This document shows positions 1 through 8,469 of a stretch of DNA of 64,000 nt, in pieces. Below the pieces are notes generated by a model. It saw nothing but the letters and a program-made list of their open reading frames with translations. It searched no databases and had not been told where the DNA came from. The translations under genes and the position numbers were made by a program. Numbering within the stretch: the first letter of the stretch is position 1; every line of letters starts with the position of its first letter. The stretch is from Lachnospiraceae bacterium (GTDB taxonomy: Bacteria > Bacillota > Clostridia > Lachnospirales > Lachnospiraceae): positions 62,001-126,000 of the forward strand of contig CAJTFX010000008.1 in the NCBI GenBank assembly GCA_910575555.1. The letters run 5' to 3'.

Positions 1-21
1 TAAAATAGAGTAAAAAAGTTA

Positions 22-55
22 GACGGTCTGGCATTATGCCGGGCCGTCCTTTAAT
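22..55 (+). terminator. Hairpin terminator of a gene left of the window
   Basis: Stem 22-33 pairs with 37-48 over 12 bp, using G-U pairs, and is followed by a T-rich run. The left flank is A-rich, so it could also stop transcription from the other strand. The gene it serves lies outside the window. The bases around it (1-184) hold no gene. Confidence 0.6.
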
Positions 56-166
56 TATCAAAAATGGAAAAAATAAAAATTATTTACAGAAAATCAAAAA
101 GTGGAACCTACTTATTACATGACACATGAAAACCTGAAATAAAATGCCACCTTACAGATGCAAGAA

Positions 167-197
167 TAAAAACCCGGACTTTGATTATGCCGGGCTT
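167..197 (-). terminator. Terminator of the XRE regulator gene
   Basis: Read on the minus strand, CCCGGCATAATCAAAGTCCGGG is followed by TTTTTATT. The stem overlaps the stop codon of the XRE gene (185-187), so the terminator is built into the gene's end. Confidence 0.7.
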
Positions 198-874
198 AAT
201 GGAAGTGTATAGTTGTTTAAAATATTATCAGATAACAAATTGGAAGTTTGGAGCAGTGTTTCTTTTGAAACGGTTGGCGCATGTTCATTTACTAAAATGA
301 AAGAAAGGTTCATGTCCAAATTGTAAGGTCGATGTTCCATATAATACTGAAATACTAATGGTATTGAAGTGACAAAACTGATTTTATCTTCGGATGCCGT
401 TTCTTTTGAAATTAATTGTAGAAGATTTGTTTCAAGTTCATGGTCAATCGTCGAAAAAGTGGTTTTCTGCAAAAAATGAAAGTACCAGCGATGAACGGGT
501 CCATCTGTAAATTGCAAAATCATTTGATAAAAATCGGTACTGTTGCATGGCAAAAAAGAAAATTTATACGGAAATCCTGACAAAGCATGAGTTAATGCAT
601 CTATCATATGGCTGACAGTGGCAGGAACTGTTATTTTGTTTGGGTCATAACCACAGGCAGAAATCAATTCTTGTAAGGATACTCTGCTTTGCGAATTTGA
701 AGCAATTTTGACCAAAGTATCTACAGTAGGCGGTGTATCCCGTTTTTTTGTGACTAATCGTGAGAGATGCTCCTTGCTTAATTGGGCGTCCTGAGCAAAG
801 CTTTTTTGTGTGCGGTTTCCAAGAGCTTTTTTAATGAGCATGGAAAGCGCTGATTTATCAAACTGATTGTCCAT
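185..874 (-). CDS. XRE-family helix-turn-helix regulator
   Basis: 229-aa protein. Residues about 10-70 form a Cro/C1-type helix-turn-helix (TQKSFAQDAQLSKEHLSRLV, then a TPPTVDTLVKIA helix), so it should bind DNA as a repressor or activator. The remaining ~150 residues are not recognised and may be an effector or dimerisation domain. The start ATG is preceded by GGAGG. The gene is divergent from the recombinase operon at 1052, separated by 177 bp that carry a strong promoter for that operon. This suggests, by analogy with integrative elements, that it regulates recombinase expression. Whether it belongs to the element or flanks it cannot be decided here. Confidence 0.75.
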   Translation of the reverse strand: MDNQFDKSALSMLIKKALGNRTQKSFAQDAQLSKEHLSRLVTKKRDTPPTVDTLVKIASNSQSRVSLQELISACGYDPNKITVPATVSHMIDALTHALSGFPYKFSFLPCNSTDFYQMILQFTDGPVHRWYFHFLQKTTFSTIDHELETNLLQLISKETASEDKISFVTSIPLVFQYYMEHRPYNLDMNLSFILVNEHAPTVSKETLLQTSNLLSDNILNNYTLPLSPA

Positions 875-990
875 AACAAAACCTCCATTCCAACTATATC
901 ATGTGAAAATGGAACAATCAATCAGAGTTTTGGATAAAATATAAAAGAAATTAAAATTGAATTAATATATAATGATTATATCAATAATAA

Positions 991-1020
991 TTGACATATA
1001 AAAGAAGAAGTGTGTATAAT
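991..1020 (+). promoter_or_regulatory. Sigma-A promoter of the recombinase operon
   Basis: TTGACA (991-996) and TATAAT (1015-1020), both perfect consensus, are separated by 18 bp. A GGGGAGGG ribosome-binding site follows at about 1040-1047, just before the TTG start at 1052. A perfect-box promoter on a mobile element implies that a repressor holds it down; the divergent XRE protein is the obvious candidate. Confidence 0.7.
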
Positions 1021-1051
1021 GTAGATACAGTAAAAGAAAGGGGAGGGTAAT

Positions 1052-2170
1052 TTGAAGGCTTATGAGGTTGGAAAAGTAAGATATGATGGAAAAGTTTATT
1101 TTTTGATCCGACGTATAGAAGATGCCAGTATCTGCATATATCCGACAAAATATTTGAAACATAAAACAACTTCTAATCGCTCCCCCAATACGGTAAAGCG
1201 GATTGCGTTTTCTTTATCCTATTTTATGGGGTATCTGAAGGAACAGGGGAGACAGTTTGAAGATGTTTATCAGATGACTTACAGTGCGCAGATGGAGTTT
1301 TTTCAGAACTTTCTTTATTGGATTAAAGGGGGAAAGCATATTTCCGGTGAATTAAGAAAAATTCCGGATAATGGGACCTGCAATGCATATTTACATGATG
1401 TGTTTGGTTTCTACCAATTTCTTGAAATGGAGTATGAGCAGTTTGGATCATTGCTGGTGCTTTCGGACAAGACAATTTCCTACACGAATGCCATAGGTAT
1501 TAAAAGGACAAAGGTATGCCGTTCATTTGATGGATATTTGAATGCGGTTTCGTCAAAAGGGAGATCGATTGAAAGAAAAAACATTATCATCCTTTTAGAT
1601 GCATGTACGAATTGCAGGGATCAGCTATTACTCCTTTTGCTGGCAGAGACGGGCTTTCGGATTGGGGAACTACTAGGGGTGCGCTATGTTGAGGATATTG
1701 ATTATCAGGGATGCCGGATACGTGTGGAACCTAGAATGGATAATGAAAACGAAGTGCGTGCCAAGTATGAAGAAGACCGGTGGGCGAAGGTGAGTAAGGA
1801 TACGTTTGATATTCTGCTTTTTTACTATGCTAAATATAGAAATCTGCTGAAAGAGTCAGAATATTTATTTATCACATTGTCTGGAGAGAATGCTGGGCGG
1901 GCGTTGACAGAAGATGCGGTCAATGCTATGCTTCGCAGATTACAGGAGAAGACACAGATTAAAGTTACCTCCCATATGCTCAGACATTATTTTGCAAACG
2001 AGCGCCGAAAGAATGGGTGGAGTCTGGAATTGATCAGTCAGGCATTAGGGCATAGGAATCTGCAGACGACCATTAATTATCTGAATATTAGCAATGAAGA
2101 ATTGGTTGAGGCAAGTGAAGAACTTTTCCGCAAAAATGCAGCATTATATATGGCGGATAAATTGTTGTAG
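1052..2170 (+). CDS. Tyrosine recombinase 1 (TnpA-like)
   Basis: 372-aa site-specific recombinase that would cut and rejoin DNA through a covalent 3'-phosphotyrosine. An N-terminal SAM-like core-binding domain (about 35-150) precedes the catalytic domain (about 175-350). The catalytic set is visible: Arg203 (GFRIGELL), His308 and Arg311 (HMLRH), His334 (GHRN) and Tyr343. Translation starts at TTG; there is no closer ATG and the ribosome-binding site is strong. It is the first gene of a tightly packed operon with two further recombinases and a TnpC-like protein. This recalls Tn554 (TnpA 361 aa, TnpB 630 aa, TnpC 125 aa) with one additional recombinase. Members of this family integrate without terminal inverted repeats. 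Confidence 0.88.
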   Translation: MKAYEVGKVRYDGKVYFLIRRIEDASICIYPTKYLKHKTTSNRSPNTVKRIAFSLSYFMGYLKEQGRQFEDVYQMTYSAQMEFFQNFLYWIKGGKHISGELRKIPDNGTCNAYLHDVFGFYQFLEMEYEQFGSLLVLSDKTISYTNAIGIKRTKVCRSFDGYLNAVSSKGRSIERKNIIILLDACTNCRDQLLLLLLAETGFRIGELLGVRYVEDIDYQGCRIRVEPRMDNENEVRAKYEEDRWAKVSKDTFDILLFYYAKYRNLLKESEYLFITLSGENAGRALTEDAVNAMLRRLQEKTQIKVTSHMLRHYFANERRKNGWSLELISQALGHRNLQTTINYLNISNEELVEASEELFRKNAALYMADKLL

Positions 2171-2183
2171 GGGTGAGTGAAAT

Positions 2184-4238
2184 ATGGCAATGGCAGCAGT
2201 TAGTTGTTTTCAGGAAGAAAAAAAGAATATCGAATATTTAGAAAGACAGATTGAAGAATGCCCAGCAAGGGAAGAACGATTTATAAAACGCGGAGTAGAG
2301 TATTTGAGCCTGCAAAGTGTATATGATGTACTGGAAATAGAGGATAATCTGGTTGATTCATATAGGTCATGGCTTCAGGAACAGGGGATTCAAGATAAAA
2401 AATTGATTAGAACATACCAAAAAACTTTACGGGATTGGAGGGAATTTCATAAGGAGAAGGAATTTGTAAAACTAAAAGAAGAGCTGGAAGTATGTGATTT
2501 GGTAGAACCAACTCTTAAGAATAAAGTGTATTCATTTCTGATGGAGAAAGGGATACATAGCATGGAAGAGGTTGACTGGGATGTGCGGACAAGTTATGAG
2601 CAATATCTGAAAAAAACGATAAATAGGGAAAACCAATCTTGGTATCTGAAAGGTTTAGATAAGTTAAAATTATTTGATATCAAAAAAAGAAGCGATGGCA
2701 TAAGGGCAGGCAGGATTCGGCTGAAATATGAAGAAAAGAAAATTTATCTGGGATATCATCCGGACTATAAGATTGCAAAAGCATTATATTATTGCAGGAA
2801 TATGGAAAAAGTATTATGGGATTTTTCCATTGATACATCAAAAAAGTTAAAATATCAGGTTTTTATTGTGCTGAATTATGTATTGGAACATTCGGAGGAC
2901 CGTGAACTTCGGGACGGATATCTTGCACCCTTAAATTTCTTTTATCAGTATTGTGTAGAGAAAGAAATTTTTGACCTTACAGTATTAGAACAGGATCAGA
3001 TTGTTGATTATGTGACTAGAACGAAGGAATTGAGATTGGTAAAAAACAGGTATCATCAGATTATTGAAAAGGTACAAAGGATTCTATTCTTACTGTCGAA
3101 TGATATCAACTGGGACGCAAATGTATGGTATTTGGAGCGCTTTCAGTTTGACGAAACCCGTTATAATCCAACCAGGCCGGTACAAAGGATTTCGTTTTTG
3201 GATATATTGGATCGGAAGAATCGGGAGTATCTAAAAATGTATGTGAAATACCAACTGGGTGTGACCAGTTCGTCTGTTCAAAATATATGGGCAAGGGTAT
3301 ATATTACAAAGGCTTTTTTGCGATTCCTTGATAATGAGAAATTGGAAGTAGACAGTCTGAATGCGGCAGATATCGATTCGTATATGAGGATCTTGCAGGA
3401 GGAAGATACGGAAATCTCAACATTTAATGATAAAGTTACAGAGATTCACAGCTTTCTGCGATTCCTGACTGCAAGGGGATATTATGATAAGATTCCATTT
3501 TATCCAGAATATTACATAAAACGGGAGCCCGTAGTGCATCATTACCGATCCGTACCAAAGAATACAGTTACAGAGATTATGCAGAATTTAAAGTTTTTAC
3601 CAGAAGATATGAGGCTTATGTATCTGCATTTATGGTGTCTTGGGCTGCGGATCAATGAAGTGTGTATGATAAAACGGGAAGGTTACTATCTGAAGGAAGA
3701 AGCAGCGTGGCTTAGGATTTACCAGCATAAGTTGAAAATGGAAAAGGTGATTCCGGTTCCGACGATGTTGTACCGGATTATGATGGTATACATAGAACGA
3801 AAGAAAATACTTCCGGATACTTATGTGTTTCAGAATGCAAACGGCGGCCCGTATTCAACAACACATTATTGGCATCAGATGGTGAAGTGGTGTAATGATT
3901 TGGGAATCAGATGTGGAGATCATGTTTTTCAGACCCATGACTATCGGCATAGTGTGGCTACAGAATTGTATGAGCATGGGACTTCCATACAGGTGATCCG
4001 AGAGTTCCTCGGACATAAGCATGAAAATATGACAAGGCAATATATTGACTGTCTCCAGAAACAGTTGGACAGCACAAGTGAACAATATTATGAGGAACAT
4101 AAATCTTTGGTAAGTGAATGGAAAAAAGGAAGTGAAGAGAATGGAAATCAGGATTTATATCAAGGATCTTCCCTGTTATCAAAGAAAAGGGAATGCTTCA
4201 GAAAAAAAGGTAAGGGTGATACAGAAGCATTTTTATGA
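2184..4238 (+). CDS. Tyrosine recombinase 2 (TnpB-like, long form)
   Basis: 684-aa recombinase, close to Tn554 TnpB in size. The first ~330 residues hold a long N-terminal extension, followed by a core-binding domain (about 340-440) and a catalytic domain. Catalytic residues seen are Arg489 (GLRINEV), His585 and Arg588 (HDYRH), His611 (GHKH) and Tyr620. It begins 13 bp after recombinase 1 with a GGGGTGAG ribosome-binding site. Its 3' end overlaps the next recombinase by about 100 bp, so the two are probably translationally coupled. Such multi-recombinase sets are thought to act together in one synaptic complex. Confidence 0.87.
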   Translation: MAMAAVSCFQEEKKNIEYLERQIEECPAREERFIKRGVEYLSLQSVYDVLEIEDNLVDSYRSWLQEQGIQDKKLIRTYQKTLRDWREFHKEKEFVKLKEELEVCDLVEPTLKNKVYSFLMEKGIHSMEEVDWDVRTSYEQYLKKTINRENQSWYLKGLDKLKLFDIKKRSDGIRAGRIRLKYEEKKIYLGYHPDYKIAKALYYCRNMEKVLWDFSIDTSKKLKYQVFIVLNYVLEHSEDRELRDGYLAPLNFFYQYCVEKEIFDLTVLEQDQIVDYVTRTKELRLVKNRYHQIIEKVQRILFLLSNDINWDANVWYLERFQFDETRYNPTRPVQRISFLDILDRKNREYLKMYVKYQLGVTSSSVQNIWARVYITKAFLRFLDNEKLEVDSLNAADIDSYMRILQEEDTEISTFNDKVTEIHSFLRFLTARGYYDKIPFYPEYYIKREPVVHHYRSVPKNTVTEIMQNLKFLPEDMRLMYLHLWCLGLRINEVCMIKREGYYLKEEAAWLRIYQHKLKMEKVIPVPTMLYRIMMVYIERKKILPDTYVFQNANGGPYSTTHYWHQMVKWCNDLGIRCGDHVFQTHDYRHSVATELYEHGTSIQVIREFLGHKHENMTRQYIDCLQKQLDSTSEQYYEEHKSLVSEWKKGSEENGNQDLYQGSSLLSKKRECFRKKGKGDTEAFL

Positions 4239-5655
4239 TCTGGAGTTATTGCCAACAAAAGGGCAGCGTAAGGAAATGGAAATGTTCATACGAAGCCGTG
4301 GAGAGGACTTGAGCATGGCCACGGTAGATGCAGATATTATTCCGTATAATGTGCTTGCCAGGTTTATGAAAGAAAAATATGCATCACTGGATAGTTTCAG
4401 GGCGATGCCGGAAGATAGATTGGTTAAGAAGTTTAAGGCATGGCTTTTAAATCATGGGTATAAGCTGACACGGAAGCATTATATGAAGAGCATGGGGAGG
4501 AATTTACAGGAAGAGGCTGGCCCTATAAAGTATCTGCGGCTTTTGCTTAAGTTTTTGCAGCCGGAAGATAATCGCCCGGAATGGGAAAAAGATATATGGA
4601 ATCTGGAAAACTTAGGGTTTGAGGTCAGGCAGAATCCAATCGACATTATAAAAACTGTAAAATTTACCGGGATTAAACAGGAGACAATACGGGAAGAGAT
4701 AAAAAGAGCATCTTATATCAGAATCAAATATTTATCCGTGGGTTCGCTTCAGGGAGAGATACGTGCTGCAAGACATTTTGCAGAGTTTCTTGCAGAAAAG
4801 TACCCAGAAATGAAGAGTTTCGGCGAGGTAGAACGGCTGATGATAGAGGAATATTTAACCTATATAAACCTCGAAAGAGGGCAGGAAAGAACCCTGAAGA
4901 GTGAACTGGCAAATTTAAAAAATATACTGCGGCAGATCGGAAAGGTGATAGATAAGCCTAAGCTGGGAAAACTGTTTATTAAACAGGATATGCCGAAAGC
5001 GCCGGAAGCGCTGTTTAAGACCTATTCCGATGAAGAAATCAAGCGGTTAAATGAGTATATTATCAATATGGAAGAACAGACGGCACGTGCATTGATCTTA
5101 CATCAGATGCTTGGAGGACGGATTTCGGATACGCTTACTCTGCGTACGGACTGTCTGTATCAGGAAAATGAGCATTATATTATCCGGATGTTCCAGGTGA
5201 AAACTTCTTATTATGAGAAGCCGGTTCCCGATGATGTGGCGGCATTGATTGAAAAATCGATAGAATATACATATGAACGGTATGGGGAAACAGAGTATAT
5301 TTTTGTAAATGAGTCAAATCCTAAGTTGCCTTTTCAATATTCCATGTTGAAGCATCGGATGTATACTGCAATTCATGACAATGATATTCGTAAGGACAAT
5401 GGGGAGCGGATGGGATTTGAAACACATCTGTTCCGGCATTGTTATGGCATGAAGCTTGTGGAGCTTCATTTGGATGATGCGGCCATTGCACACTTGTTAG
5501 GACATAGGGGTGTCAATACTGTTTACCGGTACCGGCGGGCGAGCGGAAAGATGCTGGCGGAGGAAACAGAAGGACTTAGAAAAGCAATGGATGAAATATT
5601 AAGTGAGATCGTTAGGGAGTGGGATGGATATGAGCAAGTATTCCAAAATGGTTGA
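4141..5655 (+). CDS. Tyrosine recombinase 3
   Basis: 504-aa recombinase with the full catalytic set: Arg327 (GGRISDT), His429 and Arg432 (HLFRH), His455 (GHRG) and Tyr462. An ATG at 4114 is possible, but the ATG at 4141 follows GGAAGTGAAGAG and is preferred. The gene overlaps recombinase 2 by 98 bp at the 5' side and the TnpC-like gene by 26 bp at the 3' side. A third recombinase is not present in classical Tn554. The arrangement also resembles recombinase-in-trio elements, but those lack the small TnpC-like partner seen here. Confidence 0.85.
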   Translation: MEIRIYIKDLPCYQRKGNASEKKVRVIQKHFYDLELLPTKGQRKEMEMFIRSRGEDLSMATVDADIIPYNVLARFMKEKYASLDSFRAMPEDRLVKKFKAWLLNHGYKLTRKHYMKSMGRNLQEEAGPIKYLRLLLKFLQPEDNRPEWEKDIWNLENLGFEVRQNPIDIIKTVKFTGIKQETIREEIKRASYIRIKYLSVGSLQGEIRAARHFAEFLAEKYPEMKSFGEVERLMIEEYLTYINLERGQERTLKSELANLKNILRQIGKVIDKPKLGKLFIKQDMPKAPEALFKTYSDEEIKRLNEYIINMEEQTARALILHQMLGGRISDTLTLRTDCLYQENEHYIIRMFQVKTSYYEKPVPDDVAALIEKSIEYTYERYGETEYIFVNESNPKLPFQYSMLKHRMYTAIHDNDIRKDNGERMGFETHLFRHCYGMKLVELHLDDAAIAHLLGHRGVNTVYRYRRASGKMLAEETEGLRKAMDEILSEIVREWDGYEQVFQNG

Positions 5656-6019
5656 AACAAATCAGAAAGCAAGTAAGGAGAAAATTGATTGTGCAATCCG
5701 GACAATTAAAGAAATGCTGGATAAAGAGGAACAGCTTTTGGTCTGTGAGCTGGTTCGGAAAACAGGATTGTCACGTGCTTTTTTTTATAAGAATCCGACG
5801 GTAAGCAAATTCTTGAATGATGCGAGACAACAGCAGGAAGGCAAGGTGTTCCATCAAAAGAAAAAGGTGATTTTGGATTATGCGCTGGAACGACAGAATG
5901 AGCTGATTAAGATGGAGTATCAGAAATCTCAAAAAGAGAATCAGGATTTGAAGGCAGAAAATGAAAAATTGAAAAAGGCACTTAAAAAGAAGGAGGTAGC
6001 ATTTATTAAAGGATTGTAG
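5630..6019 (+). CDS. TnpC-like (DUF6262-type) transposition protein
   Basis: 129-aa basic protein. Residues about 10-60 look like a helix-turn-helix (LVCELVRKTGLSRAFFYKNP). Residues 85-125 form a Lys/Glu-rich coiled coil with heptad-like leucines. Size, position and composition match TnpC of Tn554, an accessory factor that influences the orientation or frequency of transposition. The first ATG (5624) and a second (5630) are both available; the GGGAGTGGG sequence favours 5630. It is the last gene of the recombinase operon, followed directly by a strong terminator. Confidence 0.75.
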   Translation: MSKYSKMVETNQKASKEKIDCAIRTIKEMLDKEEQLLVCELVRKTGLSRAFFYKNPTVSKFLNDARQQQEGKVFHQKKKVILDYALERQNELIKMEYQKSQKENQDLKAENEKLKKALKKKEVAFIKGL

Positions 6020-6030
6020 AGAATGTAAAT

Positions 6031-6075
6031 CAGATAGAATTCTTAAAAATATAAAGGAATTCTATCTGTTTTTAT
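6031..6075 (+). terminator. Terminator of the recombinase operon
   Basis: A perfect 12-bp stem (CAGATAGAATTC at 6031-6042, its complement at 6057-6068) is followed by TTTTTATTTT. It closes the operon and separates it from the downstream cargo. Confidence 0.85.
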
Positions 6076-6215
6076 TTTGGCAATGTAGAGCTGGCTTATA
6101 ATTATCACATGCTTTGGCAGAGCGAATTATAGTTGATGCAACTTTAGCTGGCGAATATGATTAAATCTACCTTTTGTCTCCGGAAAATGCTGTGATAGTA
6201 GCAAGAGCATACCGT

Positions 6216-6533
6216 TTACTCATATGTATTTTCGTACCATTCTATTAAAGTGATATCGGTATAATTGATTGTTCTGATCTTGTTTAAGGATACGATGCGA
6301 TTTTGAGCGCATTTAATAAAACCATAAGAAGACAATAGTTTTAATTCGTTATTTAATGTTCCATACTTATGATATGTTCCATGCTGAGTGTAAATGGTAA
6401 TTTGGTGTTCTCGAATTTCCATATAGTATATATCAGATATGTGAAGTTTTGATATAGAGGTTCTGGTTCGGCAGATATATTCTTGTTGAGTATTCCTATA
6501 AAACTCCCATGCCTCAGGACTTCGCAACACCAT
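6216..6533 (-). pseudogene. Orphan LytTR DNA-binding domain (truncated response regulator)
   Basis: 105 residues that match a LytTR domain almost end to end: ISDIYYMEIREHQITIYT, then GTLNNELKLL, a F-x-K-C-x-N-R-I-V segment and a final NxxxI. LytTR domains normally sit at the C-terminus of AgrA/LytR-type response regulators. Here no receiver domain is present and an in-frame stop lies a few codons upstream of the only ATG. I infer a decayed regulator, possibly broken by the neighbouring IS110 insertion. It could instead be expressed as a stand-alone DNA-binding protein. It sits between the recombinase operon terminator and the IS110 transposase. Confidence 0.6.
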
Positions 6534-6539
6534 AAATGA

Positions 6540-8150
6540 AACTGGTTAATCCAAGCGGGCAGGCATGTATTTACTTCACTACTCAAAGGTGTATACTTAT
6601 TTTAACGGCAAAAGTCGATTTTACTTTGGGTATGTAGCCCGTCTATAAAACTGATTTATGATTCACTCATTTGCACCACCATCTGTTCAGTCTTTATGAC
6701 TAAAGGACGTATAGTAAAATAATAATTGACAGTGAGTCGTGCCGTAAATTTTTATTGTGAGGTATGCACTATGAAAAAAATTTATGACAAATGTTGTGGT
6801 ATTGATGTGCACAAAAAACTTATGGTTGCCTGTTTCGTTCATGGCAATAAACAGGAAATCCGTGAGTTTGGTGCAACTACAAGGGAGCTTCTGACCTTGG
6901 CAGACTGGCTGCAGCAAAGCAACTGCCAAATGGTTGCCATGGAAAGTACCGCTTCTTATTGGAAGCCCCTTTATAATATTTTGGAATCTTCCGACCTTGA
7001 TGCCATGGTCGTCAATGCCCGCCATATGAAAGCAGTTCCTGGACGCAAAACAGATGTTCAAGACGCTGAATGGATCGCAGACCTTTTGCAGCACGGCCTG
7101 CTTCAAGCCAGTTATATCCCTGATAAGGACCAGCGTGAACTTCGAGAATTCGTTGGCTACCGAAAAAGCCTTGTTGGCGAACGCAACAGGGAACTCAACC
7201 GCCTTCAGAAAATGCTGGAAGGCGCTAACATTAAACTTTCTGGCACAATTACTGATATCAACGGGAAAAGCGCACGTAACATCCTCGAGACCATTTTAGG
7301 CGGAACTTCCATTGACGATGTAAAAATAGCCCAAATGAAAGAGCAGAAACTGATCGCCCGCAACTTGAAAGCCACTGATGCCCAACTGGTTGATGACTTA
7401 AACGGTTTTATTACACCACTGCAGCAACGTATGATGAAAGAACTTCTTTCACATCTTGACGAACTTAATGCCCACATTAAAAACCTTGATGATGAAATCG
7501 ACCGCCATATGAAGCCTGAAGAAAAACGGGCTGTTGAGGCGATCAAAGACATCACTGGCATTGCAAATACCAGTGCACAGGTGATCATTGCAGTAATCGG
7601 AACCGACATGGGTCGTTTCCCAACAGATGCCCATATTTCATCATGGGCTGGGCTGTGTCCGGGTAATAATGAAAGTGCCGGAAAACGAAAATCAGGAAGA
7701 ACACGTAAAGGCAATGCACTTTTGCGGTCTACACTTGTTGTCTGTGCCCATTCCGCTGTTAATTGCAAGAAATCATATTTCCATGCACAGTTCAAGCGGA
7801 TCAGCGCCCACCGTGGCAGTAAACGTGCATATGTTGCCGTTGCCCATTCTATTTTGATAGCTGTATACCACATCTTAAAAGATGGTGTTGCATTTAAAGA
7901 TTTAGGAGCTGATTACTATAACCAATTCAACAAAGAAAGAAAAATCAGCTCTTATCTCAAAAAGCTTAAAGCATTGGGATGGGAAGCTCCTGTAGTCATG
8001 ACAGAAGTACCCGCCTGATTTATATCCTCAAAAAAACGACCATAGGGGAAGTCTGCGCTTTTTTACGGTTTCTTCATAGCTATATGTTGAGTGTTTCATA
8101 GTAAGTTGTAATGCCTGTATTTAGCCGGAGGTTCCATATTGTGTTAAAAA
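6540..8150 (+). mobile_element. IS110-family insertion sequence (ends approximate)
   Basis: The transposase gene is flanked by about 230 bp of non-coding DNA on the left (6534-6770) and 100-200 bp on the right (8019 onward), the usual layout for IS110 elements. Classical terminal inverted repeats are not visible and are not expected. The left flank is the more likely home of the guide (bridge) RNA if this is an IS110-subgroup member; the right flank if it is IS1111-like. Boundaries given are estimates. Confidence 0.5.
6771..8018 (+). CDS. IS110-family transposase (DEDD recombinase)
   Basis: 415-aa transposase. The N-terminal RuvC-like DEDD domain shows GIDVHKK, MESTASYW and the KTDVQDAEWIADLL block. 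The C-terminal Transposase_20 domain shows DITGI, FPTDAHISSWAGLCPGNNES and the RTRKGNALLRSTL block with the conserved catalytic Ser region. The start at ATG 6771 has a GAGG motif upstream; a longer frame opens at 6726 without support. IS110 elements move without inverted repeats, guided by a structured non-coding RNA encoded in the element's flank. The reading frame is intact. The exact ends of the element cannot be set by eye. Confidence 0.9.
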   Translation: MKKIYDKCCGIDVHKKLMVACFVHGNKQEIREFGATTRELLTLADWLQQSNCQMVAMESTASYWKPLYNILESSDLDAMVVNARHMKAVPGRKTDVQDAEWIADLLQHGLLQASYIPDKDQRELREFVGYRKSLVGERNRELNRLQKMLEGANIKLSGTITDINGKSARNILETILGGTSIDDVKIAQMKEQKLIARNLKATDAQLVDDLNGFITPLQQRMMKELLSHLDELNAHIKNLDDEIDRHMKPEEKRAVEAIKDITGIANTSAQVIIAVIGTDMGRFPTDAHISSWAGLCPGNNESAGKRKSGRTRKGNALLRSTLVVCAHSAVNCKKSYFHAQFKRISAHRGSKRAYVAVAHSILIAVYHILKDGVAFKDLGADYYNQFNKERKISSYLKKLKALGWEAPVVMTEVPA

Positions 8151-8469
8151 TGTGGACATAGTATCATTTAGTTCGGTATCTGTTTGTGATTCGTTTGAGC
8201 AAATCATTTTTATCTTTTTCTATCTTTTGTATTTCCTTCCACTATATAAGACAATTTATGGGCAAAAAACTAACGAATATTTAGAAAAAAAATTTTATTT
8301 CCCGGATATGATGTTTGAGTGGTATAATATGATGAAATGATGCTGAAGGACTATAGTAAAAAATGTAGAATATTGATAATATTAATGATTAATGTGATAA
8401 AATGTAGAATACAAAAAATATAGAATCAGGTAAAAGTATTCACTGAAATGATTAAGGTGTGTGATAAAG
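8019..8469. other. AT-rich non-coding stretch between IS110 and the HD/Hsp90-like gene
   Basis: About 450 bp without a convincing gene. A 62-codon frame at 8152-8340 is low-complexity and Phe/Tyr-rich, lacks a good ribosome-binding site and is not accepted. The left part probably contains the right end of the IS110 element. The right part should contain the promoter of the gene at 8470, with AAGGTG at 8454-8459 as its ribosome-binding site. Confidence 0.5.

Noticed and set aside
33-195. Shared ATTATGCCGGGC in the two hairpins at the window start as an element end
   Set aside because: Both copies are explained as terminator stems, and 12 bp is too little to claim an attachment repeat.
8152-8340. 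62-codon frame between IS110 and the HD/Hsp90-like gene
   Set aside because: Phe/Tyr/Lys-rich, low complexity, no good ribosome-binding site, probably chance in AT-rich DNA.
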